Shown piece by piece: positions 1-10,325 of a stretch of DNA of 64,000 bases. Location: NCBI GenBank assembly GCA_039621445.1, contig CP154955.1, positions 53,821,341 to 53,885,340 on the forward strand, written 5' to 3'. Source of the DNA: Euglena gracilis (Eukaryota; Euglenida; Euglenophyceae; Euglenales). The notes under the pieces are model-generated. The model did no database searches and was not told the DNA's origin. It was given only the letters and a program-made list of their open reading frames with translations. A program made the translations under genes and the position numbers. Position 1 is the first letter of the stretch; every line of letters starts with the position of its first letter.

Positions 1-180
1 GGACCGACAGCAAGGTCGGCTCTCACCACGAGAGCAAGCAGAGTACAGGGCACCCCAGACGCCAAATTTTATGAGCCCCATAAGGAACCCGGGCGGCCCA
101 CAAGGGACAGACCTTTTTTTACGTTAAGGACCTCCCAGGACATTCTTAGCAACAGCCCTGGTGGGCAAGCACCTCCAGCG

Positions 181-388
181 ACAAACCCTGACAAATCCCG
201 ACAAACCCCGACAAATCCCGACAAATCACAACAAATCCCGACAAATCCCGACAAATCCCGAAAAACCCCGACAAATCCCAACAAACCCCGACAAATCCCA
301 CAAATCCCGACAAATCACGACAAACCCCGACAAATCCCGACAAATCCCGACAAATGCCGACAAGTCACGACAAATCCCGACAACCCCC
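181..388. repeat. Minisatellite of GACAAATCCC units
   Basis: About twenty head-to-tail copies of a roughly 10-bp unit (GACAAATCCC, variants GACAAACCCC and GACAAATCAC). The array is open in several frames on both strands only because the unit has no stop in those frames; the resulting TNPDKSRQ-type peptides are an artefact. It lies just upstream of the first A-type exon. Confidence 0.93.
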
Positions 389-419
389 AACAATCCCCGA
401 GGTGGGCGCCAGACATGAG

Positions 420-627
420 GTGGCCTGGCTCCACTGGCCAAGAAGGAGCAGGCGCAGCGAGAGATCCAGGAGCGGCTGGAGCGCCTCAAGCGACTCGGGG
501 CACTGCCCGCCCAGCCTGCAGCAGCACCTGCGGCGCCCGCCACTGCCTCTCCATCGTCCTCTTCCACGGCGTCGTCCAGTGTCAGCGACTGGAAACGAGC
601 CCTCCCTCACTTCCTTGGCACCTCCAA
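420..627 (+). CDS. A-type exon, copy 1 (charged coiled-coil segment)
   Basis: The block begins after an AG at 418-419 and reads GLAPLAKKEQAQREIQERLE..., an Ala/Lys/Glu/Arg-rich amphipathic stretch, followed by an Ala/Pro/Ser-rich tail ending near SDWKRALPHFLGTSK. A stop (TGA at 416-418) lies in frame just before the proposed acceptor, so the upstream sequence is not coding in this frame. Three further blocks (2536, 4700, 8260) share the core motif, and all four would enter with two leading nucleotides before the first full codon, as expected for duplicated exons of one gene. The right end is uncertain. I recognise no family; a cytoskeletal or scaffold coiled coil is a guess. Confidence 0.55.
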
Positions 628-1039
628 AGTTAAACTTTTGGACATGCTTTTTTGATGCTTTTTTTTGGGCAACAGACTGAGAGATTGCCGCCGAGGATCG
701 GCCATTTTGCGTATTTTGGGGGCAAAATTTTGAAATGTTGAAAAATTGCATTAATTTTTTTCACTAATTAAAAAAATGAAATGTTAAAAATTCAGCGCAA
801 AGCACTGAAAGGAAAAAATGACCTTTTCATTTGGCGAGGGGTCCCAGGTACCGCCCCCAGTCTGCGGACTCTTTTTAGACCCCTCTTCCAACGACCAAGC
901 CCCCAGTCGGAAAACAACTGTTTGGTCAGAACCCTATGCCCAACGACATACGCCCCCCCAGGCCAGAAGACAGATATTATACAGATTTAGGACCCCCCCC
1001 ACCCGGCTCATTGGCCCCCCAAAGGCTCCTTGGTCCCAC

Positions 1040-1705
1040 GCACTGTTGGAGTCAGGGCGTCACCCAAGCCAAGGGCATCCCATCCCCGGGGGGGGGTCCA
1101 GCCAGCCACCAGCCTTTTTCCAACCCCGGACCCCCTCCCCCCCATCGACGAGTTTTATTTACCTCCCCCCCCCTTGTCTAAGCACCACCCTTGTCTAAGC
1201 ACCACCCCCCGGTTCTTGCCCATCATTTTACAGGTCATCGTCACAGGGAGGTTTATTTTGTGTGCATTTTTAAGGGAAATTTCTAAAAAATTTCGAAATT
1301 TCTGCAACTTCTGAGACCTGATTTGGTGAGGTATTGTTGATTTCTGCATCCAAATGTGTGTAAGTTCAACAGTGCACCTTCAAATTAAGGGGAATTTTTC
1401 CTTTTCGGCGCGAAGCGCCGGATTTTTTTTGCAGTCAAATTTTTCCCCCTTGTCTAAGCACCACCCCCCTGGTTCTTACCCATATTTTGGCAAAATAAGC
1501 ACCACCCCCCCGGTTCTTACCCATCTTTTCCGGTTCTTAGACAAGGGGGGAGGAGGTATTTTGCAGCCGCCTGAAGGGTGGCTGGACGGGAATGGATTTT
1601 TGGCTTTCAGAGGTGCAAAAATGAACCAAAAACAAGAAATAACGGGTTGGAAAAGGGCTGGCCAGGGCAAATTTGGCATCAAAATTCCATTTTCTGCACA
1701 ATGCA
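1040..1705. repeat. Duplicated intron segment, copy 1 (partner at 8580-9345)
   Basis: This stretch carries TTGTCTAAGCACCACCC runs, 'GGTTCTTACCCATATTTTGG', a GGCGCGAAGCGCC hairpin at about 1406-1420 and a 'GGATTTTTGGCTTTCAGAGG' segment. All recur in the same order at 8580-9345. It lies between A exon 1 and B exon 1, and its partner follows A exon 4, so exon and intron were duplicated together. No coding frame in it looks real. Confidence 0.75.
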
Positions 1706-1771
1706 GCTTTGGGGCGTAAAGTTGGTGGCGTTGGAATGAAATTTCCCTTCGGTACATCTCCGATGGTGCAG

Positions 1772-1855
1772 GCAGAGAGGGGTCTTGCTTGGGAGCGCCG
1801 CCAACAGGAGCGGGATAGGCAAGAGCCCAGGGGACTCCCCACTTGAGAATTTAGT
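1772..1855 (+). CDS. B-type exon, copy 1 (WERRQQER motif)
   Basis: After a possible acceptor (GATGGTGCAG, ending at 1771) the frame reads AERGLAWERRQQERDRQEPRGLPT and stops at a TGA. The WERRQQER core recurs at 3160-3250 and a diverged relative (ARQREMREARQKAEARQ) at 6931-7035. The composition, almost all Arg/Gln/Glu, suits an alpha-helical coiled coil. I see no GT donor before the stop, so this copy is either a terminal exon, an exon with a non-canonical donor, or decayed. It falls between two A-type exons, which gives the alternating order. Function unknown. Confidence 0.4.
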
Positions 1856-2009
1856 GGTCAGTCTTTTTGACATCCTTGTCAACACTGTTCGGCAGTTTGA
1901 TCTGATGAGCGAAGCATTCACCAGAGACCATCAGATCAAACTGCCGCACAATGATACAACCCCCCCCAAGAAGAATTTGTCGGCTGAAATTCCCGGGAGC
2001 AGACAATTG

Positions 2010-2340
2010 CTTAAGCACTGTCCCACCCCCCCCCCGGGGGGGTGGGTGACTGGTTTTTTCAGAGTGACTGACTGGTTTTGGGCCCGGACCCCCTCCCCCC
2101 CCCCGGGGGGGGGTCGGCCAGGAGTGGGCAAAAGTGGCTTGAGTGACCCCGGCGCCGAAGGCGCCGGAAAAAATTTTTTGGCCTAAAATGGCCTAAAGTG
2201 ACTGGAAAGTGGCCGTTTTTCTGAGTGGCCGACCCCCCCCCCGGGGGGGGGTAGTGACTGGCTGGTTTTTTGAAAATGAGTGACTGACTGGTTTTTAAAA
2301 AAGTGGAGTGACCCCCCCCTCCCCCCCCGGGGGTCGGTAA
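2010..2340. repeat. CCCC/GGGG foldback with TGACTGGTTTTT repeats
   Basis: Several poly-C/poly-G palindromes are separated by repeats of TGACTGGTTTTTTC and 'GGCCCGGACCCCC', with a perfect GGCGCC-GAA-GGCGCC hairpin at about 2149-2167. Related mixtures recur at 5850-6060 and 12245-12400. No coding frame is credible. Confidence 0.7.
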
Positions 2341-2535
2341 GCAATTGTATGCCCGGGAGATGGACAACTTGCAACTCAAATTCCAGCGCTGTCGCACTCG
2401 CCGTCTTTGGCATGGATGCTCCGTATCTCCAGCTGCATGACGTGAAAAGCTGGCTGTTTTCAACTGGTGTCATGTGGGTCATCCAAGTCACTCAGTATGA
2501 CTCCCATTATCGTTGAGCCCATGGCTCTTGGGCAG

Positions 2536-2613
2536 CCCCCCTGGCGCCGCGGGCCAAGAAGGAGCAGGCCCAGCGGGAGATCCAGGAGCGGCTGGAGCGC
2601 CTCAAGCGGCTCG
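2536..2613 (+). CDS. A-type exon, copy 2
   Basis: Acceptor TTGGGCAG ends at 2535 and donor GTAGTT begins at 2614, giving a 78-bp exon with two leading nucleotides, 25 codons and one trailing nucleotide. It reads PLAPRAKKEQAQREIQERLE...RL and is nearly identical to copy 1 over the AKKEQAQREIQERLERLKRL core. This is the cleanest of the A exons because both splice sites are visible. The exon is presumably one heptad-rich segment of a longer helix. Identity of the protein is unknown. Confidence 0.6.
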
Positions 2614-3155
2614 GTAGTTTGCCAGAGCCAGCCGTCGCAGCCCCCACAACGCCCCTCAGCGGCAACGAGTGGGATTGGGCACATATTTGGCTCCGCGGAC
2701 AAAACCAAGATGAATGAGCTGCTGTAACCCCAGATTTTGAGCCAGCAGGCTGTTTTTTTGTCTGATGTCCCAAACAGAGAGACCAGTAATCCTGGAAAAA
2801 ATAACACAAACGGAGGCAGAAAGTGTATCATGCGTTTTGAGCGTTTGAATGCCAACAGAAAGCCCCTCAAAATGGCCATGCCGCCTGCTTTCATTTTGCT
2901 TCTGACTGATTGGCGGATAAACTGGTTGGTTTGAGGGGGTTCATAGATTTACAGGTATAAAAATATTTGGGTATTTATATCGTGGTTTGAAGTTTGAAGT
3001 ATCATCTATTTGATTGGCAAATTGCGTCCTCAAGCTGCTAAACATTTCTGCATCTTTGCTTTAACTTTGTATATTTTGTATATAACATGTTGAAGTTCTT
3101 TCTCTGCATATGATTTGTGGGCTGGCCTGCACATGTGCAAGTTTTGTTGTCTGAA

Positions 3156-3250
3156 AATATGTGCCCACCTGGGAGCGGCGTCAGCAGGAGCGTGAGCGAC
3201 GAGAAGGCACGGCTGGCCTTCCTGCCTACCACCCCAACGACCACCAACGA
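3156..3250 (+). CDS. B-type exon, copy 2 (WERRQQER motif)
   Basis: The frame reads VPTWERRQQERERREGTAGLP followed by AYHPNDH and prolines, before a GT (GGTCAG) after a poly-C run near 3264. WERRQQER matches B copy 1 residue for residue. Exact splice sites are unclear: no strong acceptor stands immediately upstream. It lies between A copies 2 and 3. Confidence 0.4.
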
Positions 3251-3834
3251 CCCCCCCCCCCCGGTCAGATGCGGTCTTTTTGTATAAGACGTAAGATGTT
3301 TGTTCAATAATTATTTTTTTTTGCATTTGTATGTTTCAAAGAAGGCTTTTTTGTTTGTTTGCTGGGATGATCACCATAAAATGGCTGAAAGTGCCCAAAA
3401 ACGGCACAAAAAAAAACGCCAATAGCTCCAAAAATGGTTCCAAATACCCAAAAGTGACTCAAATTGGTGTAAGTGTGCGAGATTGTGAAAAATGGCTGAA
3501 AGTTGCAGAAGTTGGCCAAACATGGCCAAAAATGGCGAAAATGGCCAGAAAATGACCAAATCAGAAATGGAAAAAAGCTGACAAAAACTTTGGTCCTGTG
3601 GATTAGATGATGGGCAGATCTATCCTGGACCGCTTGGGCAGGCAGGAGGCACTACCCCCCCCCCCCCCCGGGTGGGTCGGTGCGGCCTACAAATTCAGCC
3701 TGAATCAACAAAATTCAATCACCATCAACGGCAACTGTTTGCTTTTCAGCGAAACGAAGGTGTCAGTTGTTTTATGTGAATGGATGAGTGAAGGAGGAGG
3801 AGGATGCAATTTCCCCGAAAACTGATATGGTTAA

Positions 3835-4192
3835 AAAACAACCCAAAAATAGGCAGGGTGATTGGTTCCAGAGTGATTGGTTCCAGAGTGATTGGCTGGT
3901 TACTGGTCCAAACCCTCAGCAAAACACACACACACACACACACACACATTTTCCCTTGGATCCAAGTGGTCTACCCCCAAGTGGCCCAGTGGGGGGTTGA
4001 CCACTGGGGTCCCTGGCGAAGCGGAGATCGCGTATTTGTTTTTTGGAAGAGTGGCAATACGTACATATGTGTGTGTATACAATACAATTCGTATAATCTT
4101 CAATATACAATACAATACATACAATGCAAATACATACACAATACAAAGTCATATGATACATATACATACAATACAATCATGTTCTCCAACTG
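3835..4192. repeat. Simple-sequence cluster: GATTGGTTCCAGAGT, (CA)n, ATACA repeats
   Basis: Three tandem copies of GATTGGTTCCAGAGT (about 3860-3898), a (CA)n run (about 3923-3948) and an (ATACA/ATACAA)-type tract (about 4075-4180). Long open frames across these are compositional artefacts. No gene seen. Confidence 0.85.
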
Positions 4193-4489
4193 TGGGGGTT
4201 GTTGGACATAAGGGTTCTGACCGAAAAATGTGTCCTCAGACCAGGGGGTCTATCGTTAAATCCAAAAAAAAGGTGTACTCCAACCGGGGGGGGGGTTGTT
4301 AGAATTGGAGGTTGTTGGTGCCCTGCAGCGCTGTGTCATCTGTCCCCTTGTCCAACGACCACTAATGTTCGTCTCCAGCTGGGAGGGGCGGTCACTAAAA
4401 CAGCCAATTTTCGTTTCCAACCAGGGAATTTGGTCATTGGACAGTGGACCCCAGGTTGGCGAAAAATTGGCCAAAGATATATATGGCCA

Positions 4490-4542
4490 AAGGTGTGTGT
4501 ATATATATATATGGGTGTATATATATATATATATATATATGG
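4490..4542. repeat. (TA)n / TATATG microsatellite
   Basis: Alternating TATATA interrupted by GTGTG and GGG, directly upstream of the third A-type exon. Simple sequence only. Confidence 0.9.
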
Positions 4543-4699
4543 GGTAGATGGCCAATTCAGGCGGGTTTTGTTGTTGTTTCACGTTTTTCGTTGACCTGGA
4601 CCCCCTGAAACGGAATTTTTATGTGTTTTTTCCCAGGTCTTTTTTTTTGGCTGTCGTGTTCTCTGAGCGGTGCATGTTGTGCCCCCCGCCAGAGGCCAG

Positions 4700-4857
4700 C
4701 CGTGGCCCTGCGGGCTAAGAAGGAGCAAGCCCAGCGCGAGATCCAGGAGCGGCTGGCCCGGCTGGCCCGCCTGCCAGGCCCCGCCGCGGCGGCGGCGGAG
4801 GCGGCGAGGGCCGCGCCGGCCCCCGGCGCCGTGGATCCCCAGTGGGCCCAGTCCGCT
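4700..4857 (+). CDS. A-type exon, copy 3
   Basis: Acceptor GAGGCCAG ends at 4699 and a GTGTGTGCC donor follows at 4858; the 158-bp exon has two leading nucleotides plus 52 codons, entering in the same phase as A copy 2. It reads VALRAKKEQAQREIQERLAR..., then an Ala-rich extension (AAAAAEAARAAPAPGAVDPQWAQ). The extension is longer and more GC-rich than in the other copies. This is the third repeat of the same charged helical segment. Protein family unknown. Confidence 0.58.
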
Positions 4858-4999
4858 GTGTGTGCCTCCGAGTCCTGGGGTCAGCGATTCAGGTTGGCGG
4901 CCCGGGGAGGGTGGAGGGGCCAATGGGTTCCTCGGCGGGGGATTTTTGGTGCAAATTGCAACCCCAAATTGAAGCAGGTCCCCGCCAGAATTCTGCTTA

Positions 5000-5590
5000 A
5001 GTACCCCCCCCCTATGTCCAACGGCCCCCCTATGTCCAACGACCACCCCCCTGGTCAGAGGACACCTTTTCGGAGGTTTCACGTTTTTTTTGCAGGTGTG
5101 TGAAAACCAGAGGTTTGCCAGCCCTGAAAGGCTTATCTTCCGCCGTTGTCCTCTACCCCGCAGCCCATCGTCCATTAAAATGTTCCCTCCGGGTATTGTG
5201 CATTATGAGCGTTCCATCGGGGAGATAGTGCCTGCGGTTGTTGAAGGAGCTTCACCACACTCCCAACATTCCACCATGACATTTTCGGGTGTTTGCTAGG
5301 TTGTATTATGGAGTGAAGATGGTTTGCATTTTCCTTGCATGTTCTCTTGACGTGGTCTCCGCAACAAAATCGTCCAAGGATGTCAGTTTTGGGTGTTATT
5401 TGAGTAAATATTTGTTGACAGGGCTGGAAATGGGGGCGCGAAGCGCCGGAAGGAAAATTTTGACCTGTTTGGGGGGGGTTTCGGCAAACTTTTTTTTTCC
5501 CCTGACCCCGTGTCCAACGACCGCCCCCCTGGTCAGAGGACAGAGGTTACCGGTCCTTGGACATAGGGGGGGGGGGCGGGGTCTTGCAGT
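5000..5590. repeat. TGTCCAACGACC / GGTCAGAGGACA foldback units
   Basis: 'TATGTCCAACGACC', poly-C, 'GGTCAGAGGACA' and (inverted) 'GGACATAGGGG' recur here at about 5015-5060 and 5508-5570, again at 6420-6480, 6705-6770, 7020-7065 and 13155-13215. Each unit can fold because GGACATAGGGG is the complement of CCCCTATGTCC. The phrase 'CCTTTTCGGAGGTTT' follows several copies. A GGCGCGAAGCGCC hairpin lies at 5435-5447. Probably a small non-autonomous element; no TSD identified. Confidence 0.6.
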
Positions 5591-5619
5591 TCCCGGGGGG
5601 GGGGGGGGCTCGACTGCAG

Positions 5620-5665
5620 CCAGTCCAAATTTGGCCAGTGGAAATCCTAGTGGACCCTTCCCGGG
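5620..5665 (+). CDS. Candidate Pro/Gly/Ser exon (C-type), copy 1
   Basis: After the acceptor CGACTGCAG the frame reads SPNLASGNPSGPFPG and meets a GTTTCT at about 5667. A homologous block at 33504-33586 reads SSPEFASGKPTGPSPVGG in the same frame with its own acceptor and donor. Protein-level similarity with silent differences, plus splice-like borders at both sites, suggests a real exon. Small size and low complexity keep confidence low. The two sites are 28 kb apart, so they probably belong to different gene copies. Confidence 0.3.
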
Positions 5666-5849
5666 GTTTCTTCTCAGAGACCGCCATAAGCACCGGAAAA
5701 CTCCCAAAACCCTCCCCCCCCCCCAGAGGAGAGGGATCAAGCTAGTTCTGTAGTTGCTTCTTTACTGATGCTGGCAAAATGGCTTGGTTATCGCTCCCGC
5801 GGTCTTAAAGCAAAAGCCTGGTCCCGACCATGCCATTGCTTTACACCTG

Positions 5850-6120
5850 TCCCACCCCACCCTCGGGGAGGTGACAGACTGTTTTTCTGGCCAAGACCCC
5901 CCGGAAATTTTTTTGAAAAAAATTTTTGTATGGTGCCTTGCAAAACATAAGCGCATTCAAGAGTGGCCGATCCTCCCCCCTGGGGGACTGACTGGTTTTT
6001 TCAGAGAGGAAAGTGACCCCCCTCCCCCCCCCCCTCAGGGGTTGCCAAGCAATGGTCCCGACCAACCCCACTCCTCCCCCCCCCAAAAACTGGGAAGGTG
6101 GAAAGAAACAAAACCGAGGG
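5850..6120. repeat. Second copy of the poly-C / TGACTGGTTTTT foldback family
   Basis: Contains 'CCCACCCTCGGGGAGG', 'GACTGACTGGTTTTTTC' and 'GCCAAGCAATGGTCCCGACC', the same sequence vocabulary as 2010-2340 and 12245-12400. No gene seen. Confidence 0.55.
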
Positions 6121-6299
6121 CTTTGGATGCAGGGTAGGGGGTTTGCAATCAGCAAACAGCTTTGGGCCCAGAGACAGGGTCAGATGGTGTAAATTGCCTG
6201 ACCAACATCTGACAAATTCCCATTTCCTCCCCAGCTTCAGACGAGTAATTTTTGGAGGGAATTCACGCTGAGCAAGCCTTGGGCTATTCCAAGCAAGAA

Positions 6300-6860
6300 C
6301 CTGTCAGGGTCCCCCCCAAGAGACTATCAGGGTCATTTTTCATTGATTTTCCCTTGAAATGCCCAACCCGGGAAACTGTCCGGGTCCCACCCGGGAAACT
6401 GTCCGGGTCTTTGGTAGCCCCCCCCTATGTCCAACGACCCCCCTATGTCCAATGACCACCCCCCCAGGTCAGAGGACACCTTTTCGGAGGTTTGACCAAA
6501 TTTTTGGTCCCGGCGTGAAGCGCCGGGACGAAAAATTTTCCCCAAAAATTGGCCAAAAATTTGACCAAAATGCCATTTTTGACACTTTTTGGACAAAAAT
6601 TTGTCAAAATTGCCCAAAATTTTCGGCGCGAAGCACCGGAAAGGTAAATTTGGGCATTTTTGGGTGGGTAGGGACCCGGGTGCCCACCAACTTTCTTTTG
6701 ACCCCATGTCCAACGACCCCCCCCCCCCGGTCAGAGGACAGAGGTTACCGGTCATTGGACATAGGGGGGGGGGGTACTGGTCATCGTCCTGGCATGACAC
6801 GGTAGGAAGCTGTCAGGGTCCCCAGCACTGGCCAACCTGTCAGTGACAGTTTCCCCCGGG
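6300..6860. repeat. Foldback units and GGCGCGAAGC hairpins
   Basis: Repeats of CTGTC(A/C)GGGTC(C), two TGTCCAACGACC foldback units, and imperfect GGCGYGAAGCRCC hairpins near 6511 and 6631. No credible coding block. Confidence 0.55.
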
Positions 6861-6930
6861 GGGGGGGGTAAGCAGGAAACGAGCATCCGGCCTCCCATTT
6901 AAGGGCCAAAGCGCTCGGCACCTCCACAGC

Positions 6931-7035
6931 ACAGCTGGCTGGCACAGAGGCACGGCAGCGGGAGATGCGGGAGGCCCGCCAGAAAGCAGAAGCCAGGCAA
7001 GGCCACGCCTTCCTCCCCAATGTCCAATGCCTTGT
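6931..7035 (+). CDS. B-type exon, diverged copy 3
   Basis: The frame reads TEARQREMREARQKAEARQ followed by GHAFLPNV, resembling the QQERERREG...GLPAYHPN layout of B copy 2: an Arg/Glu/Gln helix followed by a short hydrophobic tail. Possible acceptors are CTCCACAG and CTGGCACAG upstream. It keeps the alternating order, lying after A copy 3 and before A copy 4. Borders are approximate and homology to the other B copies is inferred from residue pattern only. Confidence 0.38.
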
Positions 7036-7259
7036 GTCTAACGACCACCCTGGTCAGAGCACAATTTTTCGGAGGTTTCGCCGTTTTTTAGCCTGGCGCG
7101 TTAACATTTCCTGCTGCCATACATTTCTTTGAAGGGTTTGCAGACCCCTGGGGGGTACAGCCAGCCCCGATTTTGGCCCAACCCAGCCACAGCAGCAGCG
7201 GTAGGTGCTGCTAACCCTGCTGGTTAGCCCCTTTTTGAGGGTCCAGCCCAAAAAGTGTT

Positions 7260-8200
7260 AAATAATGGCCAAAAATGGTGTTTTGGGGGTGTTTTGGGGG
7301 TTTTTGGGGGGGTTGTCAGATGCTCTTTTTTTTTCTTCAAGATTGTGTTTTGCAGGTCATTTTTTTAGGCAATTGTCCGATTCCGTCTAGCCGTCCCAGC
7401 TCATGTCCAATGTCCAGCTGGGGTCTAGCCCCCTCCGGGGGGGCCCAAATTTCTAGCCAGCCCAAGTTTCTAGTCCAAGCCAGCAACCCCCCGGGGTCCT
7501 TAAAGAGATGTATGCTTGCTGTGCATTGGCCAAAATGCCATTTTGCACTTTTGGGGCAAAATTTGATTTTTTTTCACCTTTTCTTGGGGGTCAGGTGCTC
7601 CCCAGTCCGCAGACTTTTTCTTGGATCCTTCCCCAGCAGGGTAGAATGGGAATCGGCCAAACAGCCGACAGCCAGGGTGGTGGGTGGAGGGGGGGTCGAT
7701 ACCCCCCCCCACCACCTCTTCCCGTATTTCTGGGCACTTTCGGCGCCGGGTCCCCCGAATACCCCCCAAACACCCATTTTTTCACACCTTCCAAAATTTT
7801 AACATCTCAAAATTTTAATTTGAATGGTTTTTGAAGCAAAAAATGCCATTGAAAATTCAAAAATCTCAAGAGAAAAAAATCTCAGGAAAATTTGACCGTG
7901 CCAAAATTTGGTTCATTTTTTGACCTTCGTTTTTTTTCATCCCCCTCCCAAACAAACACTACGAAATTTTAACCATGAAAATTTTGAAATTTTTTTGTGA
8001 AAGAATGTGGTTTTCCATCAAAAAATCATGCATTTTGGGTTCATTTTTCAAAAAAATTTCCCCGGCCAACGTCCCCGTTTTCCCAAACTCAGTGAAAATG
8101 CTGTGTTGGGTGGGGGGAGGTCGAACCACACCCCCCCCACCTCCCGGGTGGGGGGGTTCGACTCCCCCCCCCCCACACCAGGCTTCCCTGTTCTGCCATG
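7260..8200. other. AT- and poly-C-rich intron-like DNA
   Basis: T-rich runs, poly-C/poly-G foldbacks and a 'CCACCACCTCTTCCCGTATTT' phrase at about 7707 that recurs at about 62502. I see no exon with both a coherent protein and splice sites here. Confidence 0.5.
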
Positions 8201-8259
8201 CTCCCCAGGTCGGAGGACATACGGGGGGGGGTGATTATTCAGGAATTCCCCCCCGGCAG

Positions 8260-8372
8260 TGGCCAGCCTGCCAGGGAGGGCGAAGGAGGAGCGGGCGCGG
8301 CGCGAGGTTCAGGAACGGCTGGCCCGGCTGCAGCGACTCACTGGAGCTGCCCCGAGCGCCCCAGGCAGGCTT
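8260..8372 (+). CDS. A-type exon, copy 4
   Basis: After the acceptor CCCCGGCAG the frame reads ASLPGRAKEERARREVQERLARLQRL and then GAAPSAPGR. It aligns with AKKEQAQREIQERLERLKRL of copies 1-2, with conservative changes at several positions, so it is the oldest or fastest-changing copy. It enters with two leading nucleotides like the others. The downstream sequence (8580-9345) is homologous to the intron downstream of copy 1. The right border is approximate. Confidence 0.5.
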
Positions 8373-8579
8373 CATTTAACTCAGCGGACCCCCCCCTCCC
8401 AGGAAGGGTGGGTGGTGTCAGGGTTTTTTTTTTGGACTTGGGAGAGGGGGGGGGTCCCCACTGGAGGAGGCAGGGTTTTAGCCACCCTTTTGGCTTTTTT
8501 GGCACGAATATTTTTCCGACCCCAAAATTGACCCCCCAAAAAGTAACAGTCCCCCAGACCTCCGCCCTCCCCCCGGGTG

Positions 8580-9345
8580 TACCCCCGCTTGTCAAAGCAC
8601 CACCCTTGTCTGAGCACCCCCCCCCAGTTCTGACCCATCTTTTTAAAGGTCATCTTCTCAAATATATGTGTTGTGTGTGTTAAAAGAGAGATTTCTCGAA
8701 ATTTTCGAAATTTTAGAAGCTTCTGAAGCCTGGTTAGGTGAGATATTGTTCATTTTTGCATCCAAATGCCTGTAGGTTCAACAGTGGACTCCCAAAATAA
8801 GGGAATTTTTTTTTTTGGCGCAAAGCGCCAGATTTTGTTTGGAGACAAAAAATTTCCCCCTTGTCAAAGCACCATCACTTTGGTTCTACCCATATTTTGG
8901 CGAAATAAGCCCCCCCCCCCCCCCGGTTCTGACCCATCTTTTCCGGTGCTCAGACTGGGGGAGAGATGAAAACTTCCTTGGTGGTCCAGGGCCGGACCCC
9001 CCAGGGTGGCTATGTTTATGTGCCGGGTCTGGATGGGTTCCAGCGCAAAGTGCCAGAAATTTTTTGGGAATTTCAGAGGGCGTTGCTAAGCCGAAATGGA
9101 CCAACCCCAGGGGGGGGTCCAGCCAGCTAGCAGCCTTCTTCCAGCCCCAGACCCCCAGTCCCCAGATCCCCCCCCCCCCCGTCGACGAGTTGTTTTTCCA
9201 GCTGCCCGAAGTGAGCCGCTGGACGGCAACAGATTTTTGGCTTTCGAGGGTGCAAAAATTGGCCAAAAATGGGCAAAAATGGGTCGGATTTGGGCTGGCC
9301 AGGGCAAATTTTGGGTCAAAGAATCCATTTTTTTGCATAATTGGC
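8580..9345. repeat. Duplicated intron segment, copy 2 (partner at 1040-1705)
   Basis: Same order of landmarks as the partner: TTGTC(T/A)(A/G)AGCACCACCC, a TTTCGAAATTT tract, 'TTTTTGCATCCAAATG', GGCGCAAAGCGCC, 'CCCATATTTTGGCGAAATAA', then 'TTTTTGGCTTTCGAGGGTGC'. About 150 bp of extra sequence near 8980-9190 is not in the partner; one frame there (GYVYVPGLDGFQRKVPEIFW) looks protein-like but I cannot place it. Confidence 0.72.
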
Positions 9346-9758
9346 AGTGTTTTGGGCATTTTTGGTGTTTCGATTCTTTTTGGTGCTCAGTTCGACCCCA
9401 GCTCGGGCCAGTTCCAGCCGGGGGACCTCTGTGGGTCAGATGGGGTGCTATGGGGTGCCTGCCCCTAGCCCCCCTGTGGGGCAGCACCCGACTAAGCACA
9501 AGCCTGGGTGGGGGTCTCGTTCACCAGAAGAAGGCGCAATGGCGTGGACTGGGGGGGCAGTGGGTAGTTGGCCGCCCGATTGGTCAGCCAACTAGGCCGA
9601 GTCGGTAGCTAGTCGGTGAGACAGGGTAGGGGGGGGAGGGGTCAGCCAGCAGCCTTTTTCCAGCCAGCCCAAATTTTCCAGCCTCCGGCCTGGGCCCCCC
9701 ACCCCCCGGGTCACAAAGCGATGCCCTGGTCCAGTTGGGGGGGGCTCCCCCCCCCCAG

Positions 9759-9875
9759 GGATTAAAAGAAGCCTGGCCCTGGTGAACCCCCCGAAGCCGA
9801 GTGCCAAGCCACCGCCGCCGCCGAGCCCCCCAAAGCAGATGACTGCTGTCGTCTCGCAGCGGAAGCCAGATCCAC
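9759..9875 (+). CDS. Proline-rich exon of the + strand gene
   Basis: Acceptor CCCCCCAG ends at 9758 and donor GTGTGT begins at 9876. The 117-bp exon has two leading nucleotides, 38 codons and one trailing base; it reads IKRSLALVNPPKPSAKPPPPP, then SPPKQMTAVVSQRKPDP. The trailing C joins the next exon (10234) to make a His codon with the frame kept open. Proline-rich tracts like this commonly bind SH3, WW or profilin-type partners, but nothing here says which. It is probably the continuation of the A/B repeat gene. Confidence 0.6.
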
Positions 9876-10233
9876 GTGTGTGACATTCCCCCACGCCATG
9901 TTTTGTTATTCTTGGATTCCTCATGGAACGTTTTCCTCGGGATGTGCGGTGAAACACTGCGAACCTTGGAACTCACAGTTTTTTTGTTTTCTTGGGCAGT
10001 TTTGGGGGCTTTTTGGGGACAATTTTGCAGATTTGCAGAAGTCGTTTCGTTCCAGTTGGGGGGACCTCACCCAGAGAAGTTTTGATGACGCCTGGTTTGG
10101 AATCAATCTTCCCGAAATAGTCGTGGGCATTTGGGACTTTTGAAGTGACCATCATCTTTTACATCAAATATCAGTTTTTGTGGGTGTGGGCGTGATTTTC
10201 TGGATTTGTATTTGAAATTTGATCTTTTTGCAG

Positions 10234-10274
10234 ATCACGTGGCTCCTTTGGAGGAGGTTGCGGGAGCCAATGAG
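10234..10274 (+). CDS. Short exon joining in phase
   Basis: A 41-bp exon between TTTTTGCAG (ending 10233) and GTGTGT (10275). With the C carried from 9875 it reads HHVAPLEEVAGANE. Its end is phase 0, and the next exon starts in phase 0 after a 51-bp intron. Agreement of phases across three consecutive exons is the main support. Confidence 0.6.
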
Positions 10275-10325
10275 GTGTGTTTTCTCATTGTGCTTTTGAT
10301 GTTCCCCATGTTCACCCCTTTCCAG

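Noticed and set aside
181-388. CRISPR array
   Set aside because: Units are about 10 bp, contiguous, with no spacers; the host is eukaryotic. It is a minisatellite.
4199-4594. Membrane-like YIYIYIY peptides near 4.5 kb
   Set aside because: Translation of a TA microsatellite.
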